From the NCBI RefSeq assembly GCF_038069945.1, contig NZ_JBBPEV010000002.1:461369-525368 (forward strand): a stretch of DNA of 64,000 bases. The letters run 5' to 3'. The notes under the pieces were generated by a model that saw nothing but the letters and a program-made list of their open reading frames with translations, ran no database searches and was not told the DNA's origin. Each line of letters begins with the position of its first letter. The stretch's first letter is position 1. The DNA comes from Aquabacterium sp. A3. GTDB lineage: Bacteria > Pseudomonadota > Gammaproteobacteria > Burkholderiales > Burkholderiaceae_C. This document shows positions 18,422 to 26,736 of this stretch, piece after piece. A program made the position numbers and the translations under genes.

Positions 18422-18529
18422 TCGACGGGATGAGTGTGGTTTCAGCCCCTTACATGCTGGTCCCCGAACGCCTCGCGTTTGGGCACAATCGAGGGTCTGC
18501 TGCGGCGTGATGCCGCCAAGGAGTGATGG

Positions 18530-18994
18530 ATGTTTGGCTGGAAAAAAAGTCCGCCGCTGCGAACCCTGATCGGTGAAGGCACGGTGCTCAGCGGTGAAGT
18601 GCGCTTCACCGATGGTTTGCGCATCGACGGTGAGGTGCAGGGCAATGTGACCGCGGTGGGCGATGGCCGCACGCTGCTGGTCATCAGCGAGAAAGCCCGT
18701 ATCCGTGGCAAGGTCAGGGCCGGTCATGTCATCATCAACGGCGCAGTGGAAGGTCCGGTGCGCGCTGAAGACCTGCTGGAGTTGCAGCCCAAGGCCCGCA
18801 TCGTGGGTGATGTGCACTACGAGTCCCTGGAAATGCACCAGGGTGCCACGATCGACGGCGAATTGCGCCCCCTGAAGGCCGACGACAAACCCGCGCTCAA
18901 GCTGGCGGCCACCTCGGTGCCGGGCTCGGGGCCGGGCACGGGCGGCGTCGCAGGCAGCGGCAACACCTCAGGCAATGAGCGCGCAGCGTCCTGA
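18530..18994 (+). CDS. Bactofilin (polymer-forming cytoskeletal protein)
   Basis: A 154-residue protein with the bactofilin beta-helix core between about residues 12 and 110 ([39 protein letters not shown]) and a disordered Gly/Ser-rich tail. Bactofilins polymerise without nucleotide and position envelope machinery. A M23 peptidase is encoded about 1.6 kb further on, a common partner of bactofilins, but it lies in a different operon here. Confidence 0.93.
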   Translation: MFGWKKSPPLRTLIGEGTVLSGEVRFTDGLRIDGEVQGNVTAVGDGRTLLVISEKARIRGKVRAGHVIINGAVEGPVRAEDLLELQPKARIVGDVHYESLEMHQGATIDGELRPLKADDKPALKLAATSVPGSGPGTGGVAGSGNTSGNERAAS

Positions 18995-19028
18995 CCCACT
19001 GAATTCATTTGATCCCCCGGAGAGCACC

Positions 19029-19403
19029 ATGAGCGCCCTTGCTGAAGCCACCCCCTCGTTCAACGAGGACATCCCCGCCCCCATCGTCTTCACCGACGCC
19101 GCCGCCGCCAAGGTGGCCGAGCTGGTGGCCGAAGAAGGCAACCCCGACCTGAAGCTGCGTGTGTTCGTGCAAGGTGGGGGCTGCTCGGGGTTCCAGTACG
19201 GTTTCACCTTCGATGAAATCCAGAACGAAGACGACACCCCGATGAGCAAGAACGGTGTCACGCTGCTGATCGACGCCATGAGCCTGCAGTACCTGATCGG
19301 TGCCGAGATCGACTACAAGGACGATCTGGAAGGCGCGCAGTTCGTGATCCGCAATCCCAACGCCACCACCACCTGTGGTTGTGGCTCGAGCTTTTCGGTC
19401 TGA
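19029..19403 (+). CDS. erpA: Iron-sulfur cluster insertion protein ErpA
   Basis: A 124-residue A-type carrier. The three cluster-binding cysteines are seen as one in [11 protein letters not shown] and two in the C-terminal [11 protein letters not shown]. It delivers [Fe-S] clusters to apoproteins. The start at 19029 is supported by GGAG upstream; the frame extends further back into the bactofilin gene without a site. Confidence 0.95.
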   Translation: MSALAEATPSFNEDIPAPIVFTDAAAAKVAELVAEEGNPDLKLRVFVQGGGCSGFQYGFTFDEIQNEDDTPMSKNGVTLLIDAMSLQYLIGAEIDYKDDLEGAQFVIRNPNATTTCGCGSSFSV

Positions 19404-19445
19404 TTGGTCTTGTCGGTCTGATCGAACCAGGGCGGCGCTGGGCCC

Positions 19446-20594
19446 TCAGGCCGGATACAGCGCCCCCAGCACACGCGCGCCGCGTGCGCCGGTGACCCCG
19501 GCCACGTTGCCTGCCTGGGCGCTGAGGTGGCACCATGCCAGCCAGGCGAAGGCGGCCGCCTCCACCTGCATCACGTCCAGTCCGTGGGCGTCCGAGCGCC
19601 CCACGCGCACGCCGGGCAGTTGCTCGCCCAGGCGCCGCAACAGGTCGCCATTGAGCGCGCCCCCACCACACACCACCACTTCGACCGCGTCGGGTGCATG
19701 GTCATGGATGGCCAGCGCCGCTGACCGGGCCGTCAACTCGCACAGCGTGGCCTGAACGTCGCGCGCCATTTGCCCATCGCTGACAGGGCCATCGGTCAGG
19801 CCGTGTGGTCCCAGCCACTGATTGAGCCAGTCGGCGTTGAACAAATCGCGGCCGGTGCTTTTGGGGGGCGGCAGTTTGAAATAGGGCTCGCTCAGGGCAT
19901 CGGCCAGCCAGTCTTCGCGCACATGGCCTGCCGCGCCCCACTCGCCATTGGCATCGAAGGCGTGGCCGGTTTGCCACTCGCACCACATGTCGAGCAGGCA
20001 GTTGCCGGGCCCGCAGTCAAAGCCCAGAGGGGGTAACCCGGGCCGCAGGATGCTCAGGTTGGCCATGCCCCCCACGTTCAGCACCACCACCGAGCGATCT
20101 TCACGCCCGAAGATGGCCTGGTGGAAGGCCGGCACCAGGGGGGCGCCCTGACCACCGGCGGCCACATCGCGGCTGCGGAAATCGGCCACCACGGCGATGC
20201 CTGTGTGTTCTGCCAGCGTGGCGGGGGCGTTGATCTGCCAGGTGTAGCCCAGGTCGGGCCGGTGTCGCACGGTCTGGCCGTGTGCGCCGATGGCACGGAC
20301 GTCTGATGGCGACACCTGCGCAGCAGCGAGCAGGGCGTGCACCACCTCGGCATAGACCTCGGCCAGGCCCTGGGCGGCCACGGCGCTGCGGTGCAGTTCG
20401 TTGTCGCCCGGGGTGTTCAGGGCCAGCAACTCCTGGCGCAACTCATGGGGAAATGGGCGGTGGGCGTGCCCCAAGGTCATCCACTGCGGCGAGGGGCCCC
20501 GCAGCAGCACGCCGTCCACGCCGTCCAGCGAGGTGCCTGACATGAGCCCGATGTACAGGCCGTCATCGGCCCCGGACGTCGCGGCCAGGCTCAT
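19446..20594 (-). CDS. anmK: Anhydro-N-acetylmuramic acid kinase
   Basis: A 382-residue kinase of the ASKHA fold that phosphorylates anhydroMurNAc during cell-wall recycling. Family motifs are GLMSGTSLDGVDGVLL at the N-terminus, GAHGQTVRHRP, GGMANLSIL with the phosphate loop, and CGGGALNGDLLRRL. Its ATG overlaps the stop of the upstream M23 peptidase gene, so wall cleavage and recycling genes share an operon. Confidence 0.95.
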   Translation of the reverse strand: MSLAATSGADDGLYIGLMSGTSLDGVDGVLLRGPSPQWMTLGHAHRPFPHELRQELLALNTPGDNELHRSAVAAQGLAEVYAEVVHALLAAAQVSPSDVRAIGAHGQTVRHRPDLGYTWQINAPATLAEHTGIAVVADFRSRDVAAGGQGAPLVPAFHQAIFGREDRSVVVLNVGGMANLSILRPGLPPLGFDCGPGNCLLDMWCEWQTGHAFDANGEWGAAGHVREDWLADALSEPYFKLPPPKSTGRDLFNADWLNQWLGPHGLTDGPVSDGQMARDVQATLCELTARSAALAIHDHAPDAVEVVVCGGGALNGDLLRRLGEQLPGVRVGRSDAHGLDVMQVEAAAFAWLAWCHLSAQAGNVAGVTGARGARVLGALYPA

Positions 20595-21994
20595 TCAAAA
20601 CGAGGGGCGGTGCGCAGCCCGGCGGTCTGGCGGTCGTTGGCCGAATCCAGTCGCTGAGCGGTCACCAGTGCCGTTTGCCGGAACGTGGCCAGCGCCTGGG
20701 GCGACAGCTGCAAGGTTTCGGCGGCACGGGCAATCTTCATCGGGTCCACGTGCTTGCCAGCCACCTTGAACTCGAAGTGCAGGTGAGGGCCGGTGGCCCA
20801 GCCGGTGGCACCCACGGCGCCAATGCGCGTGCCCTGGTCGATCTTTTGGCCCCGGCGCACGTCGATGCGGCTCAGGTGTGCGTACACGGTCATGCGGTTG
20901 CCAGAGTGCTGCACCTGCACCACGTTGCCGTAGCCGTTTTGCCAGCCCGCAAAACTCACCGATCCATCGCCCACCGAACGCACCGGCGTGCCCGTGGGCG
21001 CGCCGTAGTCCACCCCTAGGTGTGCACGCCAGGTTTTGTGGATCGGGTGGAAGCGCATGGCGAAACCGGAGGTCACACGCGAGAACGCCAGGGGGGACGC
21101 CAGGAACGCGCGGGTCTTGCTGGTGCCCGTCAGGTCGAAGTAGGCGCCCTTGCGGCCGGCCTCCTGGAACCACACGGCGTCATGCACCTTGCCCTGGTTG
21201 ATGAACCGAGCCGCCAGCACCCGCCCGGCGCTGCCCGACCAGGTCACCGGCTCGCCGTCGGCCAGGTAGGACTCATACAGCACGCTGAAGGCATCGCCCA
21301 CCCGCAGTTCGCGGCGGAAGTCGATGTCGGTGCCGAAGATTTCGGCCACCTGGTTGGTGACGCCATCGGGCACGCCCGCCGCATCGGCGGCGGCAAACAG
21401 CGACGACCGGATGGTGCCCGACGCCGTGCGCTCGATGGTTTGCAGCGGCACCAGTTCGCGTTGGGCTTCGTAGCGCACCCCTTGGGCGTCGTCGATGCGC
21501 TCCACCGTGATGCGCACGAAGTGGGTGTCGAAGTCGCTGGTGCTGTCCGCAGGGCCACGAACCACCAGGCGCTTGAGTTGGCCATCTTGCGCCTCGGCCG
21601 TCACCGACTTGCCGGTGCGGCCTTGGAGCAGGGTGCCGGCCACCGGGTCGTTGCGGATGAACTGCGCCGCCGTGGGGTCGTCAACGCCCAGGCGCTGCAA
21701 GACGGTGTCCACCGTGTCGCTGTGGCGTGTGACGTCGGTGCGGTGCAGCAGCAACCCGGTGTCGTCCAGGGCCTTGAGTTGATCGGGCAGCCAGGGCGAT
21801 TCGATCGGGGTGCTCAGGGCCGTGATGGGGGGCAGGGTGGGTGAAGACGCCAGGGGCGCCACACCGAAGGCGGTAACGGCGGATCCGCCCAACAACACAA
21901 GGACGGCGGCACTGAGGCGGTGAGGGTGGCGGTGGGTGGCTTGCTGCAGGGTCAGCAGCGCTCGGAACAACTTGGAATCGGTCAAAACATGCAC
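20591..21994 (-). CDS. M23 family murein endopeptidase
   Basis: A protein of about 467 residues with an N-terminal membrane anchor (AAVLVLLGGSAVTAFGVA), a large periplasmic region with an OapA/Csd3-type middle part, and a C-terminal LytM domain. The zinc ligands are visible in HLGVDYG and in HLHFEF, with PTGTPVRSVGDGSVSFAG between. It should cut peptidoglycan cross-links. The start is uncertain: the GTG at 21994 gives the usual short cytoplasmic lead, but an in-frame TTG at 22069 is possible. It is divergent from tyrS. Confidence 0.88.
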   Translation of the reverse strand: MHVLTDSKLFRALLTLQQATHRHPHRLSAAVLVLLGGSAVTAFGVAPLASSPTLPPITALSTPIESPWLPDQLKALDDTGLLLHRTDVTRHSDTVDTVLQRLGVDDPTAAQFIRNDPVAGTLLQGRTGKSVTAEAQDGQLKRLVVRGPADSTSDFDTHFVRITVERIDDAQGVRYEAQRELVPLQTIERTASGTIRSSLFAAADAAGVPDGVTNQVAEIFGTDIDFRRELRVGDAFSVLYESYLADGEPVTWSGSAGRVLAARFINQGKVHDAVWFQEAGRKGAYFDLTGTSKTRAFLASPLAFSRVTSGFAMRFHPIHKTWRAHLGVDYGAPTGTPVRSVGDGSVSFAGWQNGYGNVVQVQHSGNRMTVYAHLSRIDVRRGQKIDQGTRIGAVGATGWATGPHLHFEFKVAGKHVDPMKIARAAETLQLSPQALATFRQTALVTAQRLDSANDRQTAGLRTAPRFE

Positions 21995-22149
21995 CCCATC
22001 AACACCGGAGGCGGCGGTCTGTGCGCCAGCGCCCCTTAAAATCTGCAACCCACTCGCACGCAAAATCAATGCCTGCGCGAGCCCAATCGGTCAAGTATAT
22101 AGCGACCACCCCCTACTGGGGGTGATTGATTGTCACAGACGGGTCACCC

Positions 22150-23421
22150 ATGTTGCCATCCGAAAAAGCCCCTGAAGTCCAGCCTCAACACCCCATCACC
22201 GACCGGGTCCAGGAGGCCCTGGCCATCACCCGGCGCGGCGTGGAAGAGTTGCTGCCCGAGGCCGAGTGGGTGCGCAAGCTGGCCCGATCTGAAGCCACCG
22301 GCACGCCGCTGCGCATCAAGCTGGGCCTGGACCCCACCGCCCCCGACATCCACCTGGGGCACACCGTGGTGCTCAACAAGCTGCGCCACCTCCAGGATAT
22401 CGGCCACCAGGTCATCTTCTTGATCGGCGACTTCACCTCGCTGATCGGTGACCCGTCAGGCCGCAACACCACCCGCCCACCGCTGACGCCCGAGCAGGTC
22501 AAGGCCAATGCCGAGACCTACTACAAGCAGGCCAGCCTGGTGCTCAACCCCGACAAAACCGAGATCCGCTACAACAGCGAGTGGTGTGACGCCTTGGGCG
22601 CGCGCGGCATGATCCAACTGGCCAGCCGCTACACCGTGGCCCGGATGATGGAGCGCAACGACTTTCATGATCGTTTTCATGCGGGCACGTCCATCAGCGT
22701 GCACGAGTTTTTGTATCCGCTGATGCAGGGCTATGACTCGGTGGCGCTCAAGTCTGACCTGGAGCTGGGCGGCACCGACCAGAAGTTCAACCTGCTGATG
22801 GGGCGCCACCTGCAGGCCGAGTACGGGCAGGAGCCGCAATGCATCCTGACCATGCCGCTGCTGGTGGGCCTGGACGGCGTGGACAAGATGAGCAAGTCCA
22901 AGAACAACTACGTGGGCATCAGTGAAGCGCCCAACCAGATGTTCGGCAAGCTCATGAGCATCAGTGACGACCTGATGTGGCAGTACTTCACCCTGCTGAG
23001 CTTCAAGGCCATGGCCGAGATCGAGGCGCTGAAGGCTGAGTGCACCTCGGGGCGTAACCCGCGCGATGCCAAGGTGATGCTGGCGCAAGAGATCGTGGCG
23101 CGTTTCCACGGGGCGGGTGCAGCCGTGTCGGCGCTGGATGATTTCAACAACCGGGCCCGGGGCGGCGTGCCAGACGACATCCCCGAGGTGGCCCTGAGCC
23201 TGCCGGCCGACGGCGCCGGGCTGGGCGTGGCCGCGCTGCTGCGTCAGGCCGGGCTGGCGCCTTCGGCCAGCGAGGCCAACCGCCTGATCGAGCAGGGTGG
23301 CGTGAAGATCGCGGGCGACGCGGTCAGCGACAAGTCGCTGAAACTGGGCGCCGGGGTGTATGTGGTGCAGGTGGGCAAGCGCAAGTTTGCGAAGGTGACG
23401 CTGTCAGGGGCGCAGGGCTGA
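22150..23421 (+). CDS. tyrS: Tyrosyl-tRNA synthetase
   Basis: A class I aminoacyl-tRNA synthetase of 423 residues. The HIGH-type motif is in [14 protein letters not shown] and the KMSKS motif in [15 protein letters not shown]-terminal S4 RNA-binding domain follows ([20 protein letters not shown]). The ATG at 22150 gives the usual length; an in-frame TTG at 22126 has its G-rich site too close. No T-box or other leader element is evident. Confidence 0.96.
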   Translation: MLPSEKAPEVQPQHPITDRVQEALAITRRGVEELLPEAEWVRKLARSEATGTPLRIKLGLDPTAPDIHLGHTVVLNKLRHLQDIGHQVIFLIGDFTSLIGDPSGRNTTRPPLTPEQVKANAETYYKQASLVLNPDKTEIRYNSEWCDALGARGMIQLASRYTVARMMERNDFHDRFHAGTSISVHEFLYPLMQGYDSVALKSDLELGGTDQKFNLLMGRHLQAEYGQEPQCILTMPLLVGLDGVDKMSKSKNNYVGISEAPNQMFGKLMSISDDLMWQYFTLLSFKAMAEIEALKAECTSGRNPRDAKVMLAQEIVARFHGAGAAVSALDDFNNRARGGVPDDIPEVALSLPADGAGLGVAALLRQAGLAPSASEANRLIEQGGVKIAGDAVSDKSLKLGAGVYVVQVGKRKFAKVTLSGAQG

Positions 23422-23506
23422 ACAGCCTGCGGGTGATCCCGGATGCGGGGTGCTTGTGCTTTCACTTAACGTCCCACCATTCAATCAACCAGTGGAGTAC
23501 TGCACC

Positions 23507-24283
23507 ATGAAACATTTCACCGCTACTGTGGTCGCCGCTGCCGCCTTGGTGGCCGCCGGTTCGGCCAGCGCCGCGCTGGTCACGATCAATGCCAATGATG
23601 GCTTGATCGACGGCGCTGGCACGCTCACCTTCAGCGAAAATCTGCGCAACGCCCTGAACGTGGGTGCCGTCACGGCAGAGGCCTTTGGTGACGCCACCTC
23701 GGCCATCACCGGCGCGCCGGGCGCTTACACCAACATCGCCGTGTCGGCACCTGTCACCTCGCTGGTGTACGACGACACCACCAACCAGGTGACCAAGGTC
23801 TTCACGTCGGGGGGCGCACGACAGGTGGCTGGCAATGTGCCTGGCGTGTCGGGTGGCGGCTGGGTGGAAGTCGGCAACCTGGAAGTTGATCTGCTCACCA
23901 GTGAAATTTTCGGCACCATCGTGGGTCAAAGCGATGCTGGTGCGTCCGTGAACTACTACGGCAAGCTGTTCACCATCGGATCGGTCACAGGCGACACGAC
24001 CCTGCCATCGCCAGCCAGCACTGGTTTCACGACACTGAGCACGCTGGCGCTGGACTCGGCGGCTTTCACCCAGATCTCCAACGCTTTGGCCTTGCAATTC
24101 CTGGGCAGCGTGTCCTTGCAGGCGGCATCCAGTGATTTCGGTACCATCGAGTCGGCCATCTCCAATCTGATACTCACCCCCCCCCCCCCGGTGCCATCGA
24201 TCCCTGAGCCCTCCACCTACGCGCTGATGGGGCTTGGGCTGGTGGGGTTGGCTGCGGCGAGGCGTCGGCAAGTCAAGGCCTGA
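23507..24283 (+). CDS. PEP-CTERM secreted protein, paralogue 1 (with poly-C tract)
   Basis: A 258-residue protein with a signal peptide (AALVAAGSASA, cleavage before ALVTIN), a domain of about 200 residues shared with the next genes, and a C-terminal PEP-CTERM signal: IPEPSTYALMGLGLVGLAAA, then Arg-Arg-Arg. Such signals are recognised by exosortases, which are not in this window. It differs from paralogues 2 and 3 by TPPPPVPSI just before the signal, coded by 13 consecutive C. One inserted or lost C would end translation before the anchor. The biological role is unknown. Confidence 0.88.
   Translation: MKHFTATVVAAAALVAAGSASAALVTINANDGLIDGAGTLTFSENLRNALNVGAVTAEAFGDATSAITGAPGAYTNIAVSAPVTSLVYDDTTNQVTKVFTSGGARQVAGNVPGVSGGGWVEVGNLEVDLLTSEIFGTIVGQSDAGASVNYYGKLFTIGSVTGDTTLPSPASTGFTTLSTLALDSAAFTQISNALALQFLGSVSLQAASSDFGTIESAISNLILTPPPPVPSIPEPSTYALMGLGLVGLAAARRRQVKA
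24177..24189 (+). repeat. Homopolymer of 13 C in the first PEP-CTERM gene
   Basis: Thirteen C in a row encode the four prolines directly before the sorting signal. Reading one base longer gives a TGA after Gly-Ala-Ile-Asp-Pro. Reading one base shorter gives a TGA 12 codons after the tract. Either way the PEP motif, membrane helix and Arg cluster are lost. Paralogues 2 and 3 have no such tract. Confidence 0.85.
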
Positions 24284-24300
24284 TAACAGCCTAAGGTATG

Positions 24301-24334
24301 AATAAAAATGGCGGGTTTACCCGCCATTTTTATT
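24301..24334 (+). terminator. Terminator after PEP-CTERM paralogue 1
   Basis: A perfect 15-bp stem whose arms each hold AAAAATGGCGGG or its complement, with a TTTA loop and a T-run in the right arm. The symmetrical A and T tracts would make it work in both directions. Confidence 0.88.
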
Positions 24335-24522
24335 GGCGCTCTGAATTCACCCCAATGGGTTTCGATATTCCGCTTGCGCCGCATGAGGAAACTGTTTGTG
24401 AAATAGCGCACAAATGCTGCCCATGCGTTGCACTTCAGGCCATCGAGAAACGAACGCTTGCGCGTGTTACGCCTGTTGCAAAAGAGATTCCTGAAGTTGG
24501 GGGTTAATACCGGATTCGAGCC

Positions 24523-24539
24523 TGCAACCCCGGGTTGCA
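24523..24539. promoter_or_regulatory. 17-bp palindrome upstream of paralogue 2
   Basis: TGCAACCCCGGGTTGCA is a perfect inverted repeat around a central C, about 90 bp before the start codon. It is a candidate operator for an unidentified dimeric regulator. Confidence 0.4.
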
Positions 24540-24628
24540 ATGGGCTCGTGCGGGGTGGACAGGAAGATGCGGGCGCCTGATTCACCTCCCCCTACAAAAG
24601 ACCCGCTGTCAATCGAGTGGAGAAAGAC

Positions 24629-25381
24629 ATGCAATTTGCAATCAAGAGCCTGGTCGCTGCCGCGGCCTTCGTGGCGGCCGGCGCGGCCAGCGCTGCCCTG
24701 GTGACCATCAACGCCAACGACCCCAGCTCCGGCTACATCATGGAGGGCTCTGGCGCCCTGACCTTCAGCGAAAACCTGCGCAACGCCCTGAACGTGGGCA
24801 GCGTGACCGCTGATGCCTTTGGCGCGGCAACCTCGGCCATCACTGGTGCGCCGGGTGCTTACACCAACATCGAAATCGGCGCGCCCGTGACGTCGCTGGT
24901 GTACGACGACGCCACCAACGAGGTGGTGAAGGTGTTCACCTCGGGTGGTGCCCGTCAGGTGGCTTCCAACGTGCCCGGCGTTTCTGGCGGCGGCTGGGTG
25001 GAAGTGGGCAACCTCGAGGTTGATCTGGTCACCAAGGAGATCTTCGGTACCATCGTGGGCCAAAGCACCGCTGGCGCTGCCGTGAACTACTCGGGCAAGA
25101 TCTTTTCGATCGGTGCCGTCACGGGCGACACCGCCTTCCAGGTGGGCACCGCCAACACGGCACTGACCACCCTGGCGCTGGATGGCGTGGCCTTCACGCA
25201 GATTCAAACCGCCTTGGCGCTGCAGTTCCTAGGTACGGTGTCTCTGCAAGCGGCCTCGGCCGATTTCGGCAACATCGCCTCCACGATCACCGTGACGGCC
25301 GTGCCTGAGCCCTCCACCTACGCCCTGGTGGGCGCCGGCCTGCTGGCCGTGGCTGTGGCGCGTCGCCGCGCAGCCAAGTGA
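24629..25381 (+). CDS. PEP-CTERM secreted protein, paralogue 2
   Basis: A 250-residue protein: signal peptide (AAAAFVAAGAASA), the shared domain with SGALTFSENLRNALNVGSVT and GGGWVEVGNLEVDLVT, and the ending VPEPSTYALVGAGLLAVAVA followed by Arg-Arg-Arg. The ATG at 24629 follows GGAG at 8 bases. It is close in DNA sequence to paralogue 3, including a 59-bp exact match. The function is unknown; the sorting signal suggests surface or matrix localisation. Confidence 0.9.
   Translation: MQFAIKSLVAAAAFVAAGAASAALVTINANDPSSGYIMEGSGALTFSENLRNALNVGSVTADAFGAATSAITGAPGAYTNIEIGAPVTSLVYDDATNEVVKVFTSGGARQVASNVPGVSGGGWVEVGNLEVDLVTKEIFGTIVGQSTAGAAVNYSGKIFSIGAVTGDTAFQVGTANTALTTLALDGVAFTQIQTALALQFLGTVSLQAASADFGNIASTITVTAVPEPSTYALVGAGLLAVAVARRRAAK
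24755..24813 (+). repeat. 59-bp exact repeat, copy 1 (paralogue 2)
   Basis: Identical to 25928-25986 in paralogue 3, in the same orientation, 1,173 bp apart. Such identity inside otherwise diverging genes suggests recent duplication or gene conversion. Confidence 0.85.
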
Positions 25382-25801
25382 TTTTTCACGCTGCGGCGTG
25401 ATGTTCACGAGCGGGGCTTGCCCCGCTTTTTCTTTTGGTGCTGTACTTGCCTGGATGTGCGCCAGCAAGGTGCAACAGAGTGTGACAAATCCTTCAGGGT
25501 GTCCGTGTCTTGCCCCTTCGTTTTTTGGCGGTCTGGCGACGGTTGGCGGGTGCGTTCCCAGGGGACGCGCGCTGAGCCCAGGGGGTAACCCCCACACCTG
25601 AACGAGGGGGGTATCGCCCGAAATTGGTGCTTTCCTGATGCAGAACGCACATGCCTAGGGGGAACGAGAGGTTGTGTTTAATGCGATGCGGGCCCTATGC
25701 TTACGACAACAGGTGCCAAGGTGCATCTGGGTTGGAACAGGAGTACGCGGATGCCTGTTACAGCAACAGATTCAAAGGGCCGCTTTCAAGTGGAGATAGA
25801 A
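25382..25801 (+). other. Intergenic region with terminator and G-rich boxes of paralogue 3
   Basis: This 420-bp gap contains the terminator of paralogue 2 and no plausible gene. Its second half carries CCCAGGGGGT (25577-25586), GGGGGGT and CCTAGGGGG (25654-25662). The last 100 bp lead to a GTGGAG ribosome binding site. Confidence 0.6.
25410..25435 (+). terminator. Terminator after PEP-CTERM paralogue 2
   Basis: AGCGGGGC (25410-25417) pairs with GCCCCGCT (25420-25427) across a two-base loop and is followed by a T-rich tail. Confidence 0.85.
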
Positions 25802-26554
25802 ATGAAATTTGCGATCAAGAGCATCGTCGCTGCTGCCGCTTTCGTGGCCGCTGGTGCCGCCAGCGCCGCCCTGGTGACCATCGACGCCAACGACCCCAGC
25901 TCCGGTTTCATCATGGAGGGCTCTGGTGCCCTGACCTTCAGCGAAAACCTGCGCAACGCCCTGAACGTGGGCAGCGTGACCGCTGAAGCCTTCGGTGGCG
26001 CCACTTCCAGCATCACCGGCGGTCCTGGCGCGTACACCAACATCACCGTTGGCGCACCCATCACCTCGCTGGAATACGACGACGCCACCAACCAAGTGAC
26101 CAAGGTGTTCACCGCTGGCGGCGCCCGTCAAGTGGCTGGCAACGTGCCTGGCGTGTCCGGTGGCGGCTGGGTTGAAGTCGGTAACCTGGAAGTGAACCTG
26201 GTCACCAACGAAATCTTCGGCACCATCGTGGGCCAAAGCACCGCTGGCGCTTCCGTGAACTACTACGGCAAGCTGTTCACCATCGGCGCTGTCACTGGCG
26301 ACACCACCTTCCAAGAAGGCACCGCCCTGACTTCGCTGAGCACCCTGGCTCTGGACTCGGCTGCATTCACCCAGATCTCCAACGCTCTGGCCCTGCAGTT
26401 CCTGGGTTCGGTGTCCCTGCAAGCCGCTTCGGCTGACTTCGGTAGCATCGCTTCGTCGATCACCGTGACCGCCGTTCCTGAGCCCTCCACCTACGCCCTG
26501 ATGGGTCTGGGTCTGGTGGGTCTGGCCCTGGCTCGTCGCCGCGCCGCCAAGTGA
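25802..26554 (+). CDS. PEP-CTERM secreted protein, paralogue 3
   Basis: A 250-residue protein with a signal peptide, the shared domain (TSLEYDDATNQVTKVFTAGG, ALALQFLGSVSLQAASADFG) and the ending VPEPSTYALMGLGLVGLALA followed by Arg-Arg-Arg. Its codons include more T-ending forms (GCT, GGT) than paralogue 2, which may mean high expression. It has GGAG 7 bases before the ATG, its own G-rich upstream region and a strong terminator, so it is probably transcribed alone. Confidence 0.9.
   Translation: MKFAIKSIVAAAAFVAAGAASAALVTIDANDPSSGFIMEGSGALTFSENLRNALNVGSVTAEAFGGATSSITGGPGAYTNITVGAPITSLEYDDATNQVTKVFTAGGARQVAGNVPGVSGGGWVEVGNLEVNLVTNEIFGTIVGQSTAGASVNYYGKLFTIGAVTGDTTFQEGTALTSLSTLALDSAAFTQISNALALQFLGSVSLQAASADFGSIASSITVTAVPEPSTYALMGLGLVGLALARRRAAK
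25928..25986 (+). repeat. 59-bp exact repeat, copy 2 (paralogue 3)
   Basis: Partner of 24755-24813. Crossover between the copies would delete the region between them and fuse paralogues 2 and 3 in frame. Confidence 0.85.
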
Positions 26555-26615
26555 GCTTTCACGCCTGAGGCGTGATCGAGACAGAGCGGGGTTTGCCCCA
26601 CTCTGTTTCAACACG

Positions 26616-26648
26616 ACCGCTCAGTATCATGCTGAGCGGTTTTTTTTT
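26616..26648 (+). terminator. Terminator after PEP-CTERM paralogue 3
   Basis: ACCGCTCAG (26616-26624) pairs with CTGAGCGGT (26632-26640), followed by eight T. A weaker hairpin lies just upstream at about 26582-26606. Confidence 0.92.
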
Positions 26649-26736
26649 ACCGAATGATGCCAGTGTGATCCATTGCACAGAAACTGGCGCTGTGCCAACC
26701 CGTCGCCATCCCACCGGGCCTTCCATAGGAGACAGC

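Larger units (their letters stand above)
24284..24628 (+). other. Intergenic region with terminator and upstream boxes of paralogue 2
   Basis: This 345-bp stretch contains the terminator of paralogue 1, then about 290 bp of lower-GC sequence with no plausible gene. It holds a GGGTTAATACC box at 24501-24511 and the 17-bp palindrome at 24523-24539. GTGGAG lies before the next ATG. Confidence 0.6.

Noticed and set aside
22070..22149. A T-box or other riboswitch before tyrS
   Set aside because: The gap is short and shows no specifier loop or terminator/antiterminator pair.
25625..25645. A sigma-54 promoter (GG and GC elements) upstream of paralogue 3
   Set aside because: The GG to GC distance is 12 bases instead of the required 10, and the surrounding bases do not match the consensus.
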